Positions 8,044 through 18,321 of a DNA stretch of 64,000 nt are shown here, one piece after another; position 1 is the first letter of the stretch; each line of letters starts with the position of its first letter. The stretch is taken from NCBI GenBank assembly GCA_965218555.1, contig OZ244625.1, positions 5,456,001 through 5,520,000 of the forward strand, written 5' to 3'. The notes beneath the pieces were generated by a model. That model was not told the origin of the DNA and ran no database searches. It saw only the letters and a program-made list of their open reading frames with translations. The DNA comes from JAPPLB01 sp965218555. GTDB lineage: Bacteria > Acidobacteriota > Terriglobia > Bryobacterales > UBA6623. A program made the translations under genes and the position numbers.

Positions 8044-10659
8044 TTAATCGACAAATAGAAACTCATTCAGATTAAAGACCGTCAGGCAAAGCTCCGTCAA
8101 CGCCCGTGCTTCAGCCGGGTCGATGCCCTCCAAGCTTGCGGGGAGCTTCTCAGGCCTCGACTTCCAGCCCTCACGGGAAGCAGACTCTAGCAGATCAAAC
8201 GCCTCCCTCTTTTCGGCATGAGTGGGGGGCCGGGCGAAACTGATGCGCCAGAGAAGATCGACCCATGCGTCAGGATCTTCCTTCGCTTCTCGCACCAGTC
8301 GGCCGGCAAGCTCCATTGCCTGTCGGAAGACGATCGGATTGTTGAGCAAAAACAGCGACTGGGGAGCGACCGTGGTCACTTCCCTGCCCGAGCTGCTCAC
8401 GGCCGGATCCGGCGTGTCGAATTTGTCAAACATCGGGAACGGAAAGGTACGGCGCGCCAGCATGTAGACTCCCCGCCGCGAATGATCCGCCGGGTCCGCC
8501 GGCACCGTCCACCACCATTTATTGCGTAGCGGCGCAAGCTCGGCATCCGAAAGCGGCGGCACGAAAGGGCGTCCCCCCATCTTTCGATTCAGGGTGCCCG
8601 CCACCGAATGGATCGCATCCCAAACAGCCTCCGCTTCCAGACGCCGCCGGTTGGCGCGCCACAGATAGCGGTTGTCTTCGTCGATGGCAAGATTCTCTCT
8701 GTTCGAGAATTGACTCGACATTTGATAGAGGTAAGACGTCATCATCAGCCGGTGCATCGATTTGAGACTCCAGCCGCGAGCGACGAATTCGGTGGCCAGC
8801 CAATCAAGCAGTCCGGGGTGTGTCGGCGATTGGCCCTGCCGGCCGAAATCATTGGCGCTGCCGACGATCCCACGCCCGAAATGCCACTGCCAAAGGCGAT
8901 TGACAATTACCCGGGCAACTAGCGGATGGTCGGGACTCGTAAGCCACAGGGCCAGCTTCTTGCGATACCGAGGGTCGTTCGGGTCTCGGTTCTCGAACTC
9001 GTCCCCACGGCTGAGGGCGGAGGGAAGGCCGGGACCCACCTTGGCCTTGTGACTTCCGAGGTCTCCTCTCTCGAGAACGTGTATCTCGGGTATCAACTCC
9101 GGCAAGACCGGCCCCAGCACCATCGCCGAGGGGATGTCGAACAATGCATCGAAGCGGACGTTGTGAGAGGCATCTTGTCGAGGAACCGCAATCACTGCAT
9201 CGGCGATCGCAAGCTGTAACTTGGTCTTCTCGGATTCTTCCTCGGGGATCAAATGTTCTTCAGGTTTGATCTTGGCAACCGCCTCGACGAGAGGTGCGGC
9301 AATCTTCTTCTGCTCGGCTGATCGGTCTTCTGCGGGCACATTGAACGCAGCGACCACAGCCGCATCGAACTCTGTTTTCTTTTCGTTGACGAGACGCTGT
9401 TTGACACGATCGAGAAACAGTTCGTAGGCATTGCGACTTTCATCGAGCGCGATGTAACGGGGGTAGGCCTCGTTCCGGTGAAACTCCGTCATCTTCGTGA
9501 CAACCGAAAGGCGAACAGGTTGACTCGCTGCAAATATCGCCTGCAGGCGGAAATACTCTTCCTGAGTGATCGGATCAAACTTGTGATCGTGACACCGGGC
9601 GCAACCTACCGTGAGGCCCATGAAGGCGGCTCCCGTTGTGTCGATCCAATCGGTGAAGCGTTCATAAAGTAACTGCGGCGTTTCAAGATATGACTCGCCA
9701 ATAGCAGTGCCGAACGTATAGAGACCGGTTCCGACGCGCGCCTCCAGATGTTCCACTTTCTCTGGGCGAATCGCGTAACTGCTGTCATAGAGATCCAGAT
9801 TGTCCGGCCAGAGCTCGTCTGCGGCGATTTGCTCCTGGACGAACCGATCGAAGGGCTTGTCTTCGTTGAACGACTTGATCACGTAGTCCCGATACCGCCA
9901 CGCCTCAGGGAAAAATTCGTCGGTTTCAAAACCTCCGCTATCGGCGTAGCGAACAACGTCCAGCCAGTGACGGCCCCAGCGCTCGCCGTAGTGCTTTGAC
10001 TCAAGAAGCCGGTCGATCAGCTTCTTGTAAGCGTCGGGGGATTCGTCGCTGACGAATTGGTTGACCTCCTCCGGCGTCGGAGGCAGGCCGATCAAATCAA
10101 AATAGGACCGTCGTACCAGCACGTACTTGCTTGCCGTCGGGGCGTGGCGTAGTCCCTTCCCCTCCCACCTCTTGAACACGAAAGCGTCAATGGGGTTCGC
10201 CGCATCAGCATGCTTCACTTCCGGCACTTCGGGACGGCGGGGCGTCTTGAACGACCACCACTGTTCCTCTGAGTCCGAACCGGAGGGGCTTTCCGCCATG
10301 GCGTACGGCGAGCCCGCGTCAATCCAACGCCGGAGGATGTCGAGTTGATCGTCAGGTAACGGATCGGCGCTCCCCGGCGGCATCTTCAGATCTCCCAGAT
10401 GAGCCGCCGCTTGGTAGAGCAAGCTCGATTCGGACTGGCTCACAACCACAGCCGGTCCGCGAACGCCTCCGCGCAGCAACGCCTTACGATTTCGAAGATC
10501 GAGCCCCGACGTCTTCGCCGAGCCGTGGCAGGACAGACAGTGTTCCGCGAGCACCTCGTGCGCGGCTCCACTGAGGTCAGATCCCGTTTGCGGATATGCG
10601 GTGAGGCTGATGGATAAGAGAACTATGACCTTCCCAGTCATGCCGCAGGGAGAATTCAT
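8044..10659 (-). CDS. PSCyt1/DUF1549/DUF1553 cytochrome-type protein (module 1)
   Basis: 871 aa. Signal peptide at 1-25, then a class I-like heme domain with CLSCH at residues 41-45. DUF1549 spans roughly 155-360 and contains a second CARCH followed by DHKFDP. DUF1553 spans roughly 570-850. The first motif is expected to bind c-type heme after Sec export; whether the second does is unproven. These planctomycete-type cytochromes are thought to be extracytoplasmic redox proteins, with unknown substrate. It is the first gene of an operon with DUF1501 and the 179-aa secreted protein. The length is standard and no domain is inserted. Confidence 0.92.
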   Translation of the reverse strand: MNSPCGMTGKVIVLLSISLTAYPQTGSDLSGAAHEVLAEHCLSCHGSAKTSGLDLRNRKALLRGGVRGPAVVVSQSESSLLYQAAAHLGDLKMPPGSADPLPDDQLDILRRWIDAGSPYAMAESPSGSDSEEQWWSFKTPRRPEVPEVKHADAANPIDAFVFKRWEGKGLRHAPTASKYVLVRRSYFDLIGLPPTPEEVNQFVSDESPDAYKKLIDRLLESKHYGERWGRHWLDVVRYADSGGFETDEFFPEAWRYRDYVIKSFNEDKPFDRFVQEQIAADELWPDNLDLYDSSYAIRPEKVEHLEARVGTGLYTFGTAIGESYLETPQLLYERFTDWIDTTGAAFMGLTVGCARCHDHKFDPITQEEYFRLQAIFAASQPVRLSVVTKMTEFHRNEAYPRYIALDESRNAYELFLDRVKQRLVNEKKTEFDAAVVAAFNVPAEDRSAEQKKIAAPLVEAVAKIKPEEHLIPEEESEKTKLQLAIADAVIAVPRQDASHNVRFDALFDIPSAMVLGPVLPELIPEIHVLERGDLGSHKAKVGPGLPSALSRGDEFENRDPNDPRYRKKLALWLTSPDHPLVARVIVNRLWQWHFGRGIVGSANDFGRQGQSPTHPGLLDWLATEFVARGWSLKSMHRLMMTSYLYQMSSQFSNRENLAIDEDNRYLWRANRRRLEAEAVWDAIHSVAGTLNRKMGGRPFVPPLSDAELAPLRNKWWWTVPADPADHSRRGVYMLARRTFPFPMFDKFDTPDPAVSSSGREVTTVAPQSLFLLNNPIVFRQAMELAGRLVREAKEDPDAWVDLLWRISFARPPTHAEKREAFDLLESASREGWKSRPEKLPASLEGIDPAEARALTELCLTVFNLNEFLFVD

Positions 10660-10962
10660 CAGCGCCTTGTTGTCCGGGAACGGTGCGATGCTTTCCGCCC
10701 GTCCTCCATAGCAATTCTAACGCGGGGACAACTCCTCACAGTAATTTACGCGATACCGTCCGCTCGCCGAAACGTCCGCTGCGGGTACGGCATGCCGTGT
10801 CGCGATCTTCTCCTCACCCGGCGCGGCGATGGCAGCGGGCGCCCCTAAGCTTTTGGCGGATTGGTATCCGGCATCCACGGCATCGTTCGGCTTGCGGCGT
10901 GTCGGCGCAATGTGAGAAGTTCCCCGGGTGAGCCAAGGAGAACGTTCCCCTTCGGCTCGACG

Positions 10963-10989
10963 TACTGAAGCCCTTCAGTCTTGTTTTTG
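10963..10989 (+). terminator. Possible Rho-independent terminator-like hairpin
   Basis: ACTGAA and TTCAGT form a six-base-pair stem with a GCCC loop, followed by CTTGTTTTTG. No gene ends just upstream on this strand, so it may be a leftover of a lost gene or chance. Confidence 0.25.
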
Positions 10990-11340
10990 CCGCCCCGGCC
11001 GGCATAGCATGATGACAGGGAGGAGGGAATCATACAGATCGACTTCCCGTCTCCGCGGCGCTCGCCTCTGGCGGCTGCCGTCCCCCGCGCGCCGCGGGCA
11101 TCCTGGCCCCCGCGAAGGAAAAAGCGAAGAAAAAAGCCGAGAAAAAATCGAGGAGGTGAGATCACGCCCATGCGTCTGCAACGAAGTTTGTTCTTCGTAG
11201 CGTCGGCAAGCCCGGCCGGCCGACCCGGCTGCGGTCTGCCCGGCGCCCCCAAGCTGCCCCAGCCTGCCGCGCCCGAGGCGCGTTCGTCCTGTCGAAAAGA
11301 GCTGCACAGGATGCGCGGTCGCTGCGGACGGACGAGCTTC

Positions 11341-11497
11341 GCCTGCATGTCTCACCACGTGGCGAGGCGAAGTGCGTGCGGTTCACGAGACACGAATCAC
11401 GGCCTTTACACATCGAGCACGCCAAGCCAGCGCAACGAAGTCATGGCGGTCGTATCGCGGGCTTCCCCCGTCAGGTGGGGAGGAAGGCAGGTTAGGC
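11341..11497 (+). repeat. Dispersed TIR element, copy A
   Basis: One of three copies in the window. The left end reads GCCTGCATGTCTCACCACGT and the right end, on the other strand, GCCTAACCTGCC...CACCTGACGGGG, so the ends are imperfect inverted repeats. It shares a block of about 40 identical bases (from 11411) with copy B and a different internal block (CACGAGACACGA region) with copy C. It has no coding capacity of its own, which suggests a MITE- or REP-like element. Confidence 0.7.
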
Positions 11498-11617
11498 CCA
11501 GGCGCATCAAGGACGCGTCTTGGTCGCCAATCCTGTGTCGGAATGGCCGTTCGGTTCGCCGTGGGTGCGCAAGGGTCGCACCACCAAAAACCGCCGGCCG
11601 GACCGCCGCACCCGCCG

Positions 11618-11740
11618 CCCAGTCACGGCTTGCCTGCGCACGTTCGCGCGGCAATGCGCGGCATTGCGCGGCAATCTTGTTGCCCAGTCACTGCTTCCCT
11701 GCTCACTTCTGTCCACTATTGCTCGGTATTGCTCGGGGGG
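11618..11740 (+). repeat. Two diverged direct repeats of about 58 bp
   Basis: Units start CCCAGTCACGGCTTGCCTGC (11618) and CCCAGTCACTGCTTCCCTGC (11683). Each ends in a run of short GCGCGGCAAT- or TGCTCGGTAT-type subrepeats, and the second runs into a G-tract. Similarity falls along the unit. No function is apparent. Confidence 0.5.
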
Positions 11741-12022
11741 GTGGGGGGGTGCCCCTGAGCAAGTGTCCGCGCACCGTCCGCCGTTCTCGGTCGGCCTCAC
11801 GACGAGCGCCGTCCGCCGCAGCTCCCGTCGCCCTCCGGGCTGCTTCCGCTGTGGCGAACGCAAAATGAACCCATGCTGAGAAAGGGGAACGTTCTAGATT
11901 GCGTTGGCAGAGTTCGGCTTGCGGCGCTGTGCTTTATCAGCGGTACAATTTCGCTAGGAAAGTGGGACGGGTGTGACCGCATCTTACAACCAACTTTCTC
12001 TGTACACGATGGCAAGACCGGC

Positions 12023-15000
12023 ATGAACTTCTCCGCCAGCTTTGGGCTTTGGCGGAAATTCAGTTCTTGCCGCCGCAAGAAGAACCTGTTCATTGCTCCC
12101 CGCCTCGTCGCTGTTTTGGCCGCTCTAGGCGTAGGGTTGGTTTGCGCACCGAATGCGCACTCGGCCGAGCCCGACCAGCATTACTTCGCTGGGTTGGCTG
12201 ACGAATACCGAACTAAGGTTCGGCCGTTGATGCGGCAGTTCTGCCTGAGTTGCCATTCAACGGCGGCTCGGGTCGGTGAGCTTGATCTCGAACGGTTCGC
12301 GACACTGGCGGAGATTCGAAGAGACACGAAGGCCTGGCTCAAGGTTGTCGAAATGCTCGACAACGGTGAGATGCCGCCCGAGTCAGCAAGACGGCCCTCC
12401 TCCGAGCAGCGAAAAAAACTGCGCGGCTGGGTCGAACGGTATCTCCATGCCGAGGCATTGGCCAACGCCGGCGACCCGGGGTCGGTCGTTCTGCGGCGAC
12501 TCAACAATGCCGAGTACACCTACACGATCCGCGACTTGACAGCAGTCGACTTGAATCCGGCCCGCGCATTCCCGACCGATAGCGCGGCAGGGGAAGGATT
12601 CACGAATACCGGCAACGCGCTCGTCATGTCACCGGCCCTGCTAAGCAAGTATCTGGACACAGCGAAGGAGATTGCCCAGCACGCTGTGCTGCTTCCGGAT
12701 GGCTTTCGCTTCTCGCCGAACACGACTCGGCGCGACTGGACAGACGAAATCCTCTCCGAGATTCGCTCTTTGTACGGGCAGTTCGCTGACACCGCGGATC
12801 TTGGGGTCGGTTCGGATGTCGGCAACGTCGCCGTCCACGGTGACACCCGAATCGGCTTGGCCGGCCGCCTGCCGCTGGAGAAATACTTTGCTGTGACCCT
12901 TGCTGAACGGGATGCTCTCACGACGGGCAGTAAGACGATCGAGGCCGTGGCTCATGAGCGCGGCCTAAGCGCCAAGTATCTCGCAACCCTCTGGGAAAGC
13001 CTCACCGGCCCTCCGTCATCGCTGCTTTTGGACGACCTCCGTTCTCGGTGGCGCAGCGCGACGCCGCAAGACGCTTCCGCTCTCACGGCGGACATCGCCG
13101 CTTGGCAAAGGGGGCTTTGGGCGTTTGGTCCCGTCGGCCTGATCGGGAGGAAGGGAGGCCCATCGCGATGGATGGAGCCGGTCGATCCCTTGTTGACTCA
13201 GCAGGAAATCCGTTTCTCCATTCCTGAGTACCTTCGCGAAGAAGATACCGTCGTGCTCTCGCTCGTGACCACGGACGCGGGGGATGGCAGCGATCATGAC
13301 CACGTCGTGTGGCGCGAGCCGCGGCTCGCCGCAGCCAGCCGGCCGGACATTTACCTGCGCGACATCCGAGAGTTGTATCGAGATTCGGATCTCATCGAAA
13401 CAGCGGATAGCTCGGAGGAGTGGGGCCTGGACGTGGGGATGTTCGGCAAGCGTCCGGATGGGAGTACCATCGACTCTGCCTCCCTCTGGACAAGCGCTCC
13501 CTCGGTCATGACGATCCGTTTGCCCGGCCACTTGGCGGCCGGCCGTAAGCTGGTGGCAACCGCCGTGCTCGACAACGAGATGGGCGGCGGCGGGAGCGTT
13601 CAAGTGGACGTGATCGTCGGGACACCGACCACTACGTACAGACTGCTTTCGAGCGAGGTCATCGTCACGTTCTCGAGGGTGACCCAAGTGTTCGCGGATC
13701 GTCGAGATGTCTCTTTCAAACGGGCCTTCCTCATCGACCACAACAACCCGACGCGTCGGCGGCTCCAGGCGGCATTCGATGAATTTCGCAGCCTGTTTCC
13801 GGCGGCGCTTTGCTTCAACCAGATCGTGCCCGTCGACGAAGTGCTCACGCTCACGGTGTTTTATCGAGAGGATGACCATCTCGCGCGGCTGATGCTCGAC
13901 GATGCGCAGAAATCTCGGCTCGACCGGCTCTGGAAAGAGCTGCACTACGTCAGCCAGAGTGCGCTTCTGCGAGTTACTGCGTTGGACCTGCTCCTGGAAG
14001 CGTTCGAAGGTAACGGAGTCGAAGATCGTTCCCAGTACGAGTCGGTCAAACCTCTGCGCGCGCCGTTTGACCAGCGCGCCGCCGAGTACCGGAAAGAGCT
14101 GGTCGCCCACGAGCCCAGACAAGTCGATGCGCTCGTCGATTTCGCTGCTCAAGCCTGGCGACGGCCGCTGACGCTCGCTGGATCAGATGAATTGCGCGGT
14201 CTGTATCTAGGGATGCGCAATCAGGGACTGTCCCACGACGAGGCTTTTTGGCTGACTCTCGCCCGGGTCTTCGTCGCACCTGCATTCCTATACCGACTCG
14301 AAAACGCGCCGCTGGGAACGGCTGCCGCCACGGTTTCCGATTGGGAACTCGCAAGCCGACTGAGTTACTTTCTTTGGTCGTCGCAGCCGGATGAGAAACT
14401 CCGTGCCTTGGCTGCCTCAGGCACCCTGCACGAACCCGAAGTGCTTACCAAACAAACCCGGCGAATGTTGACCGATGCGCGCGTGCTACGCTTGGCCACA
14501 GAATTCGCCTGCCAGTGGTTGCATATCCAAGATTTCGATTCGCTCGACGAGAAGAGCGAAAAGTACTTCCCGGAGTTCGAGGATCTTCGCGGCGACATGT
14601 ACGAGGAATCGATCAGATTCTTCACCGATGTTTTCCAAAGCGACGGCTCCTTGCTGAGTTTATTCGACGCCGACCACACCTTCCTGAACGAACGGTTGGC
14701 CCACTTCTATGGAATCGAGGGAGTCGAAGGAGAGTCATGGCGCCGTATCGAAGGCATTCGTCGGCATGGGCGTGGTGGGATCTTGGGGCTTGCGACGACG
14801 CTCGCGAGACAGTCGGGCGCATCGCGAACAAGTCCGATCCTTCGAGGCAACTGGGTCAGCGAAGTGCTCCTGGGTGAGAAGTTGCCCCGCCCACCGCGAA
14901 ATGTTCCTCAACTTCCCGCCGATGAAACCGCAATCGACGGATTGACGGTGCGTCAGCTTGTCGCAAGACATACCAGCGATCCTCAATGCTCTTCATGCCA

Positions 15001-15379
15001 CCAGAGGATCGACCCGTTCGGCTTCGCGCTGGAGGGCTTTGATGCCATCGGCCGTCGCCGTGAGAGTGATCTCGCCGGACGCCCCATCGACACCCGCACA
15101 CTCCTTCCCGACGGAAGCGAAATCAACGGCTTGGAGGGCCTGAGAGATTACCTCCTGAAGAAACGTCGCGATGCCATCCTCCAGCAGTTCTGCCGCAAAC
15201 TGCTGGGCTACGCCCTCGGCCGGGAAGTGCAGCTCTCGGATGAACCTCTGCTCGCCGAAATCCTGGAGAGACTCCCGAGAAGCGGCTACTGTTTTTCGTC
15301 GGTCATCGATATGATTGTCCAGAGTCCTCAGTTCCGGAGAATCCGGGGGAGAGAGACTCCACTTGCAAAGGTGCCGTGA
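12023..15379 (+). CDS. DUF1592-family multi-domain cytochrome protein (DUF1587/1595/1592/1588/1585)
   Basis: 1118 aa from the ATG at 12023; the frame is open back to 11873, but the signal-like stretch (residues 24-48) fits the later start. A heme motif CLSCH is at about residues 74-78, then a DUF1587-type block (about 135-200), DUF1595 (about 700-730), DUF1592 (about 735-865), DUF1588 (about 880-1015) and DUF1585 (about 1035-1105). A second CSSCH followed by QRIDPFGFALEGFDAIG is in DUF1588. The roughly 400 residues between DUF1587 and DUF1595 do not match blocks I know. The family is an extracytoplasmic planctomycete-type cytochrome of unknown substrate. It is paired 27 bp upstream of a DUF1552 gene, the standard partner. 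Confidence 0.9.
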   Translation: MNFSASFGLWRKFSSCRRKKNLFIAPRLVAVLAALGVGLVCAPNAHSAEPDQHYFAGLADEYRTKVRPLMRQFCLSCHSTAARVGELDLERFATLAEIRRDTKAWLKVVEMLDNGEMPPESARRPSSEQRKKLRGWVERYLHAEALANAGDPGSVVLRRLNNAEYTYTIRDLTAVDLNPARAFPTDSAAGEGFTNTGNALVMSPALLSKYLDTAKEIAQHAVLLPDGFRFSPNTTRRDWTDEILSEIRSLYGQFADTADLGVGSDVGNVAVHGDTRIGLAGRLPLEKYFAVTLAERDALTTGSKTIEAVAHERGLSAKYLATLWESLTGPPSSLLLDDLRSRWRSATPQDASALTADIAAWQRGLWAFGPVGLIGRKGGPSRWMEPVDPLLTQQEIRFSIPEYLREEDTVVLSLVTTDAGDGSDHDHVVWREPRLAAASRPDIYLRDIRELYRDSDLIETADSSEEWGLDVGMFGKRPDGSTIDSASLWTSAPSVMTIRLPGHLAAGRKLVATAVLDNEMGGGGSVQVDVIVGTPTTTYRLLSSEVIVTFSRVTQVFADRRDVSFKRAFLIDHNNPTRRRLQAAFDEFRSLFPAALCFNQIVPVDEVLTLTVFYREDDHLARLMLDDAQKSRLDRLWKELHYVSQSALLRVTALDLLLEAFEGNGVEDRSQYESVKPLRAPFDQRAAEYRKELVAHEPRQVDALVDFAAQAWRRPLTLAGSDELRGLYLGMRNQGLSHDEAFWLTLARVFVAPAFLYRLENAPLGTAAATVSDWELASRLSYFLWSSQPDEKLRALAASGTLHEPEVLTKQTRRMLTDARVLRLATEFACQWLHIQDFDSLDEKSEKYFPEFEDLRGDMYEESIRFFTDVFQSDGSLLSLFDADHTFLNERLAHFYGIEGVEGESWRRIEGIRRHGRGGILGLATTLARQSGASRTSPILRGNWVSEVLLGEKLPRPPRNVPQLPADETAIDGLTVRQLVARHTSDPQCSSCHQRIDPFGFALEGFDAIGRRRESDLAGRPIDTRTLLPDGSEINGLEGLRDYLLKKRRDAILQQFCRKLLGYALGREVQLSDEPLLAEILERLPRSGYCFSSVIDMIVQSPQFRRIRGRETPLAKVP

Positions 15380-15406
15380 ACCATCCATCGTTTTAGGAGG
15401 TAGCTC

Positions 15407-16711
15407 ATGAGGACTCATCTCTTTTCTCGTCGCACCTTCCTCCGTGGCCTCGGTGTCACGATGGCCTTGCCGTGGATGGAGTCTTTCCCCGTATGGGGCG
15501 ATCGAGCAACTGCCGCCGTGAAGAACAGCAGCCAGGCTCCTGTTCGTTTGGCCGTTCTGTTCTCGGGAAACGGCTTTCGGAGCAACGAATGGTGGGCCAA
15601 AGGTGCAGGAAAGCAGATGGAGCTCGGCCAGGTGTTGACGCCACTGGCTGACTTCCGCGAGAAACTTCTTTTCGTCCACGGGCTATATAACGAGGAAGCC
15701 CTAAAGGGCAATATCCATAGTTCGCAGACCGGCAATCTGCTTTCCGGTGCGCCGCTTGCGTCCGGTGGCGAGATTCGTTCCGGAACGAGCATAGACCAGG
15801 TCGTCGCTCAACAGTATGGACACTCGACCAAGGTGCCGAGCCTCGTTCTCGGTTGTGAGAGATCAAATCCGGGGATTCACAAGAACTACTCGATGCTCTA
15901 CAGCTCGCACATCTCGTGGAGTTCTCCGACGACCCCGACGCCTTTGGAACTCTATCCGGCCCTCGCGTTCGATCGACTCTTCAAGGATTCCGTACAAAAA
16001 GCGGACAAGAGCGTGCTCGATGCGGTGCTCACCGACGCAAATCGCCTTCGGCGGAACATCAGCTCGGCCGATCAACACAAGCTCGACGAGTACCTCAACT
16101 CCGTACGCGAGGTCGAGCGTCGCATCGAGCAAGCCGGCAGCAATGGAGAGATGCAAGGTTGGCGGCCGACGCTCGATAAGTCCAACGTGCCGCGTCCGCC
16201 GGACGGCATTCCGCAGAATCTCGCTGGGCACATGCGACTGATGTGCGACATCCTGGTGCTGGGCTTCCAGACTGACACAACGCGTGTCTCGACGCTGAAG
16301 CTCAACAACGATCACAGCTATCTGCTTTTCCGGCACCTGGATGTCGATGTCGGCCACCACGAACTATCGCACCGGGACGACGCCGACTACTTGCGGGTGA
16401 ATCAGTTCTTCCTGGAGCAGTTCGCCTACATCGCTCGTAAGCTGGACGCGATTCAAGAGGGTGAGAGAACCGCGCTCGACAACTCGATGCTCATGTATTG
16501 CTCAAGCATGCTGACGGGCAGGCACGACGCCAAGCAGTTGCCCATTGTGTTGTTGGGTGGCGCCGGCGGGCAGATTCGGGGCGGGCGGGCCCTCGACTAC
16601 CTCGAGAAACCGAACCGCAAGGCGTGCAGCCTTTATCTCTCCATGCTCGCCAAGTTCGGCATCCGCCCGAAGGAGTTCGGCGACTCGAGCGATCCGCTGG
16701 AAGAAGTGTAA
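15407..16711 (+). CDS. DUF1552 protein, Tat-exported
   Basis: 434 aa. Start supported by TAGGAGGTAGCTC just before ATG. Tat signal SRRTFL at residues 7-12, followed by GLGVTMALPWMES, a very typical DUF1552 opening. Family blocks include LAVLFSGNGFRSNEWW near residue 50 and LDNSMLMYCSSML near 360. DUF1552 is distantly related to DUF1501, is usually encoded next to DUF1592 cytochromes as here, and has no proven activity. Residues fit normal length. Confidence 0.92.
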   Translation: MRTHLFSRRTFLRGLGVTMALPWMESFPVWGDRATAAVKNSSQAPVRLAVLFSGNGFRSNEWWAKGAGKQMELGQVLTPLADFREKLLFVHGLYNEEALKGNIHSSQTGNLLSGAPLASGGEIRSGTSIDQVVAQQYGHSTKVPSLVLGCERSNPGIHKNYSMLYSSHISWSSPTTPTPLELYPALAFDRLFKDSVQKADKSVLDAVLTDANRLRRNISSADQHKLDEYLNSVREVERRIEQAGSNGEMQGWRPTLDKSNVPRPPDGIPQNLAGHMRLMCDILVLGFQTDTTRVSTLKLNNDHSYLLFRHLDVDVGHHELSHRDDADYLRVNQFFLEQFAYIARKLDAIQEGERTALDNSMLMYCSSMLTGRHDAKQLPIVLLGGAGGQIRGGRALDYLEKPNRKACSLYLSMLAKFGIRPKEFGDSSDPLEEV

Positions 16712-17049
16712 TCTGTGCAGACGAGATGGATTCGCTACTACGACGCCACCCGGAATGACCCTTGACGCGAGGGACCGGGAACCGGCGCGGCGGGGCCGGA
16801 CTCATTCCACGGCGGTTGCCACCAACGTTACTGGCGACCCCGTCAATGCCGATCGTCAATGGGGGGACTCGGGGCCGTCTCGATGCCAACGGGAATCGTA
16901 AAGACGACTCCATACATTTCGGTCGACACAACAGTCAACCCTGAGAACAACTGCGGTCGCTTTTCCTCGCGCGGCGGGGCGCTATTATCGGTGGACCTTA
17001 AGCGGACGGACGGATTTGGGTCGGTTGGCATCCTTGCCGCTCCGTCTCG
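16712..17049. other. Intergenic region, no gene seen
   Basis: 338 bp between the DUF1552 gene and the O-antigen ligase gene. No reading frame here has recognisable family blocks and no clear hairpin or RNA was found. It marks the boundary between the secreted redox genes and the envelope polysaccharide genes; a promoter for the ligase gene is expected here but not resolved. Confidence 0.4.
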
Positions 17050-18321
17050 ATGGCATACTGGTTGGTTTCAATGGCATCCGAAATCAGCACGATCCGGCCT
17101 GCGGGCGGAATCGACCTCCGCGAGCGCCTGAGGCGCTACGCGTTCGTCGCGGCGTTTGTCTCCAGCGTTGGTCAGCTCGTCTCGATCTTTGTGGCGCATA
17201 CAGCTCTTGCCGCGGCATGCGTAGGGTTGGTTGCTTCCAAGGAACGTCTCCGGATGCCTCCGATCGCCGTCCCCCTCGCGGGTTTCGTGTCATGGACGTT
17301 GCTGTCGCTCGCCTTCTCGGATGACCCGGCGGCCGGCTGGCCGCAAGTGCGAAAACTGCTCGTCTTCTTGACCCTGCCGGTCGTGTATTCACTTTTCCGA
17401 AAAATGAGCCAGGTTCAGAGGTTGCTCGAAGCGCTCTTCGTCGCCATGTTGGCCGCCGGTGTAACGGCGCTGGGCCAGTTCGCGTGGAAAGTGGGCGAAG
17501 CGTACACGAGCGGCCAGAGCTTCTACTACAGTTATGTCGGCCGCCGCATCACAGGATTCTTCAGTCATTGGATGACATTCAGCCAAGTCCTGATGATCGT
17601 AGCGCTAATACTGGCAAGTTATCTGCTCTTCAGTCAAAAACAGCGTTGGCGAGGACGGGGCGTGTGGGTCGGGGTCGGAGCGGTGCTCGGGCTGGTGCTG
17701 GTGCTTAGCCATACGCGAAGCACCTGGGCGGCTGCTCTCGCGGGTGGAGTCTATCTCATTTGGCATTGGAAACCGCGGCTGCTGTGGATAGCGCCGATCG
17801 GAATCGTGCTGCTGATGGGAATCGCCCCTGGGCCGGTGAAGCAGCGGTTACAGTCGGTCGGTGAACCCGGCTCCTATTCAAATCGACTTCTGATGTGGCA
17901 AACGGGCGTCCGCATGGTGGAAGCTCACCCCTGGTTTGGCGTGGGCCCGGAGCGTGTTCGGGCGCGTTTTGACGACTTCCAGCCGACTGGGGTTGGAGAG
18001 CGCCCGCCGGGCTACTACGCCCACTTACATAACGTTGTTATCCACTACGCAGCGGAACGAGGCATCCCGGCAACCATATTTATCCTATGGTTTCTGCTAG
18101 CCGTCTTCCGGGACCATGCCTCAGCCGCCCGCCGGAGAACAAGGGCAGTCCACAGGTTGTCTTGGCTTCCCCATGGAGTGGCTGCGGCGACCGTGGGTCT
18201 GCTTGTAGCAGGCTTGTTCGATCAGAGTCTTGGGGACAGTGAGATCCTGGGCACCTATCTGGTGTTCGTCGCTTTGGGGTATCGCACTATTGCGCTCGAC
18301 GCACAGGAGGATACCGGGTAG
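17050..18321 (+). CDS. O-antigen ligase / Wzy-family membrane protein
   Basis: 423 aa with ten or more hydrophobic segments. The large periplasmic-loop region has the Wzy_C pattern: HTRSTWAA in one helix, then PWFGVGPERV and HLHNVVIHYAAERG downstream. The family joins or polymerises lipid-linked glycans at the outer face of the inner membrane. The start at 17050 is weakly supported; ATG at 17071 is equally possible. The stop codon TAG (18319-18321) is the first three bases of repeat copy B. It converges with a polyprenyl-phosphate sugar transferase gene, both for envelope polysaccharide. Confidence 0.88.
   Translation: MAYWLVSMASEISTIRPAGGIDLRERLRRYAFVAAFVSSVGQLVSIFVAHTALAAACVGLVASKERLRMPPIAVPLAGFVSWTLLSLAFSDDPAAGWPQVRKLLVFLTLPVVYSLFRKMSQVQRLLEALFVAMLAAGVTALGQFAWKVGEAYTSGQSFYYSYVGRRITGFFSHWMTFSQVLMIVALILASYLLFSQKQRWRGRGVWVGVGAVLGLVLVLSHTRSTWAAALAGGVYLIWHWKPRLLWIAPIGIVLLMGIAPGPVKQRLQSVGEPGSYSNRLLMWQTGVRMVEAHPWFGVGPERVRARFDDFQPTGVGERPPGYYAHLHNVVIHYAAERGIPATIFILWFLLAVFRDHASAARRRTRAVHRLSWLPHGVAAATVGLLVAGLFDQSLGDSEILGTYLVFVALGYRTIALDAQEDTG

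Larger units (their letters stand above)
10660..11872. other. Gene-poor region with repeats between divergent operons
   Basis: About 1.2 kb without a convincing gene. Open frames here are short, arginine-rich and without family blocks. The stretch holds a hairpin with a T-run (10963-10989), a tract at 11108-11157 that reads in one + frame as a Lys/Ala-rich tail ending at a TGA (possibly the end of a lost gene), one copy of the dispersed TIR element (11341-11497) and two diverged direct repeats (11618-11740) ending in a G-run. It is upstream of both flanking operons, so promoters probably lie at its edges, but none is clear. Confidence 0.5.

Noticed and set aside
13016..14152. A 378-aa minus-strand frame inside the DUF1592 gene
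   Set aside because: No motif; explained by high GC third positions of the plus-strand gene.
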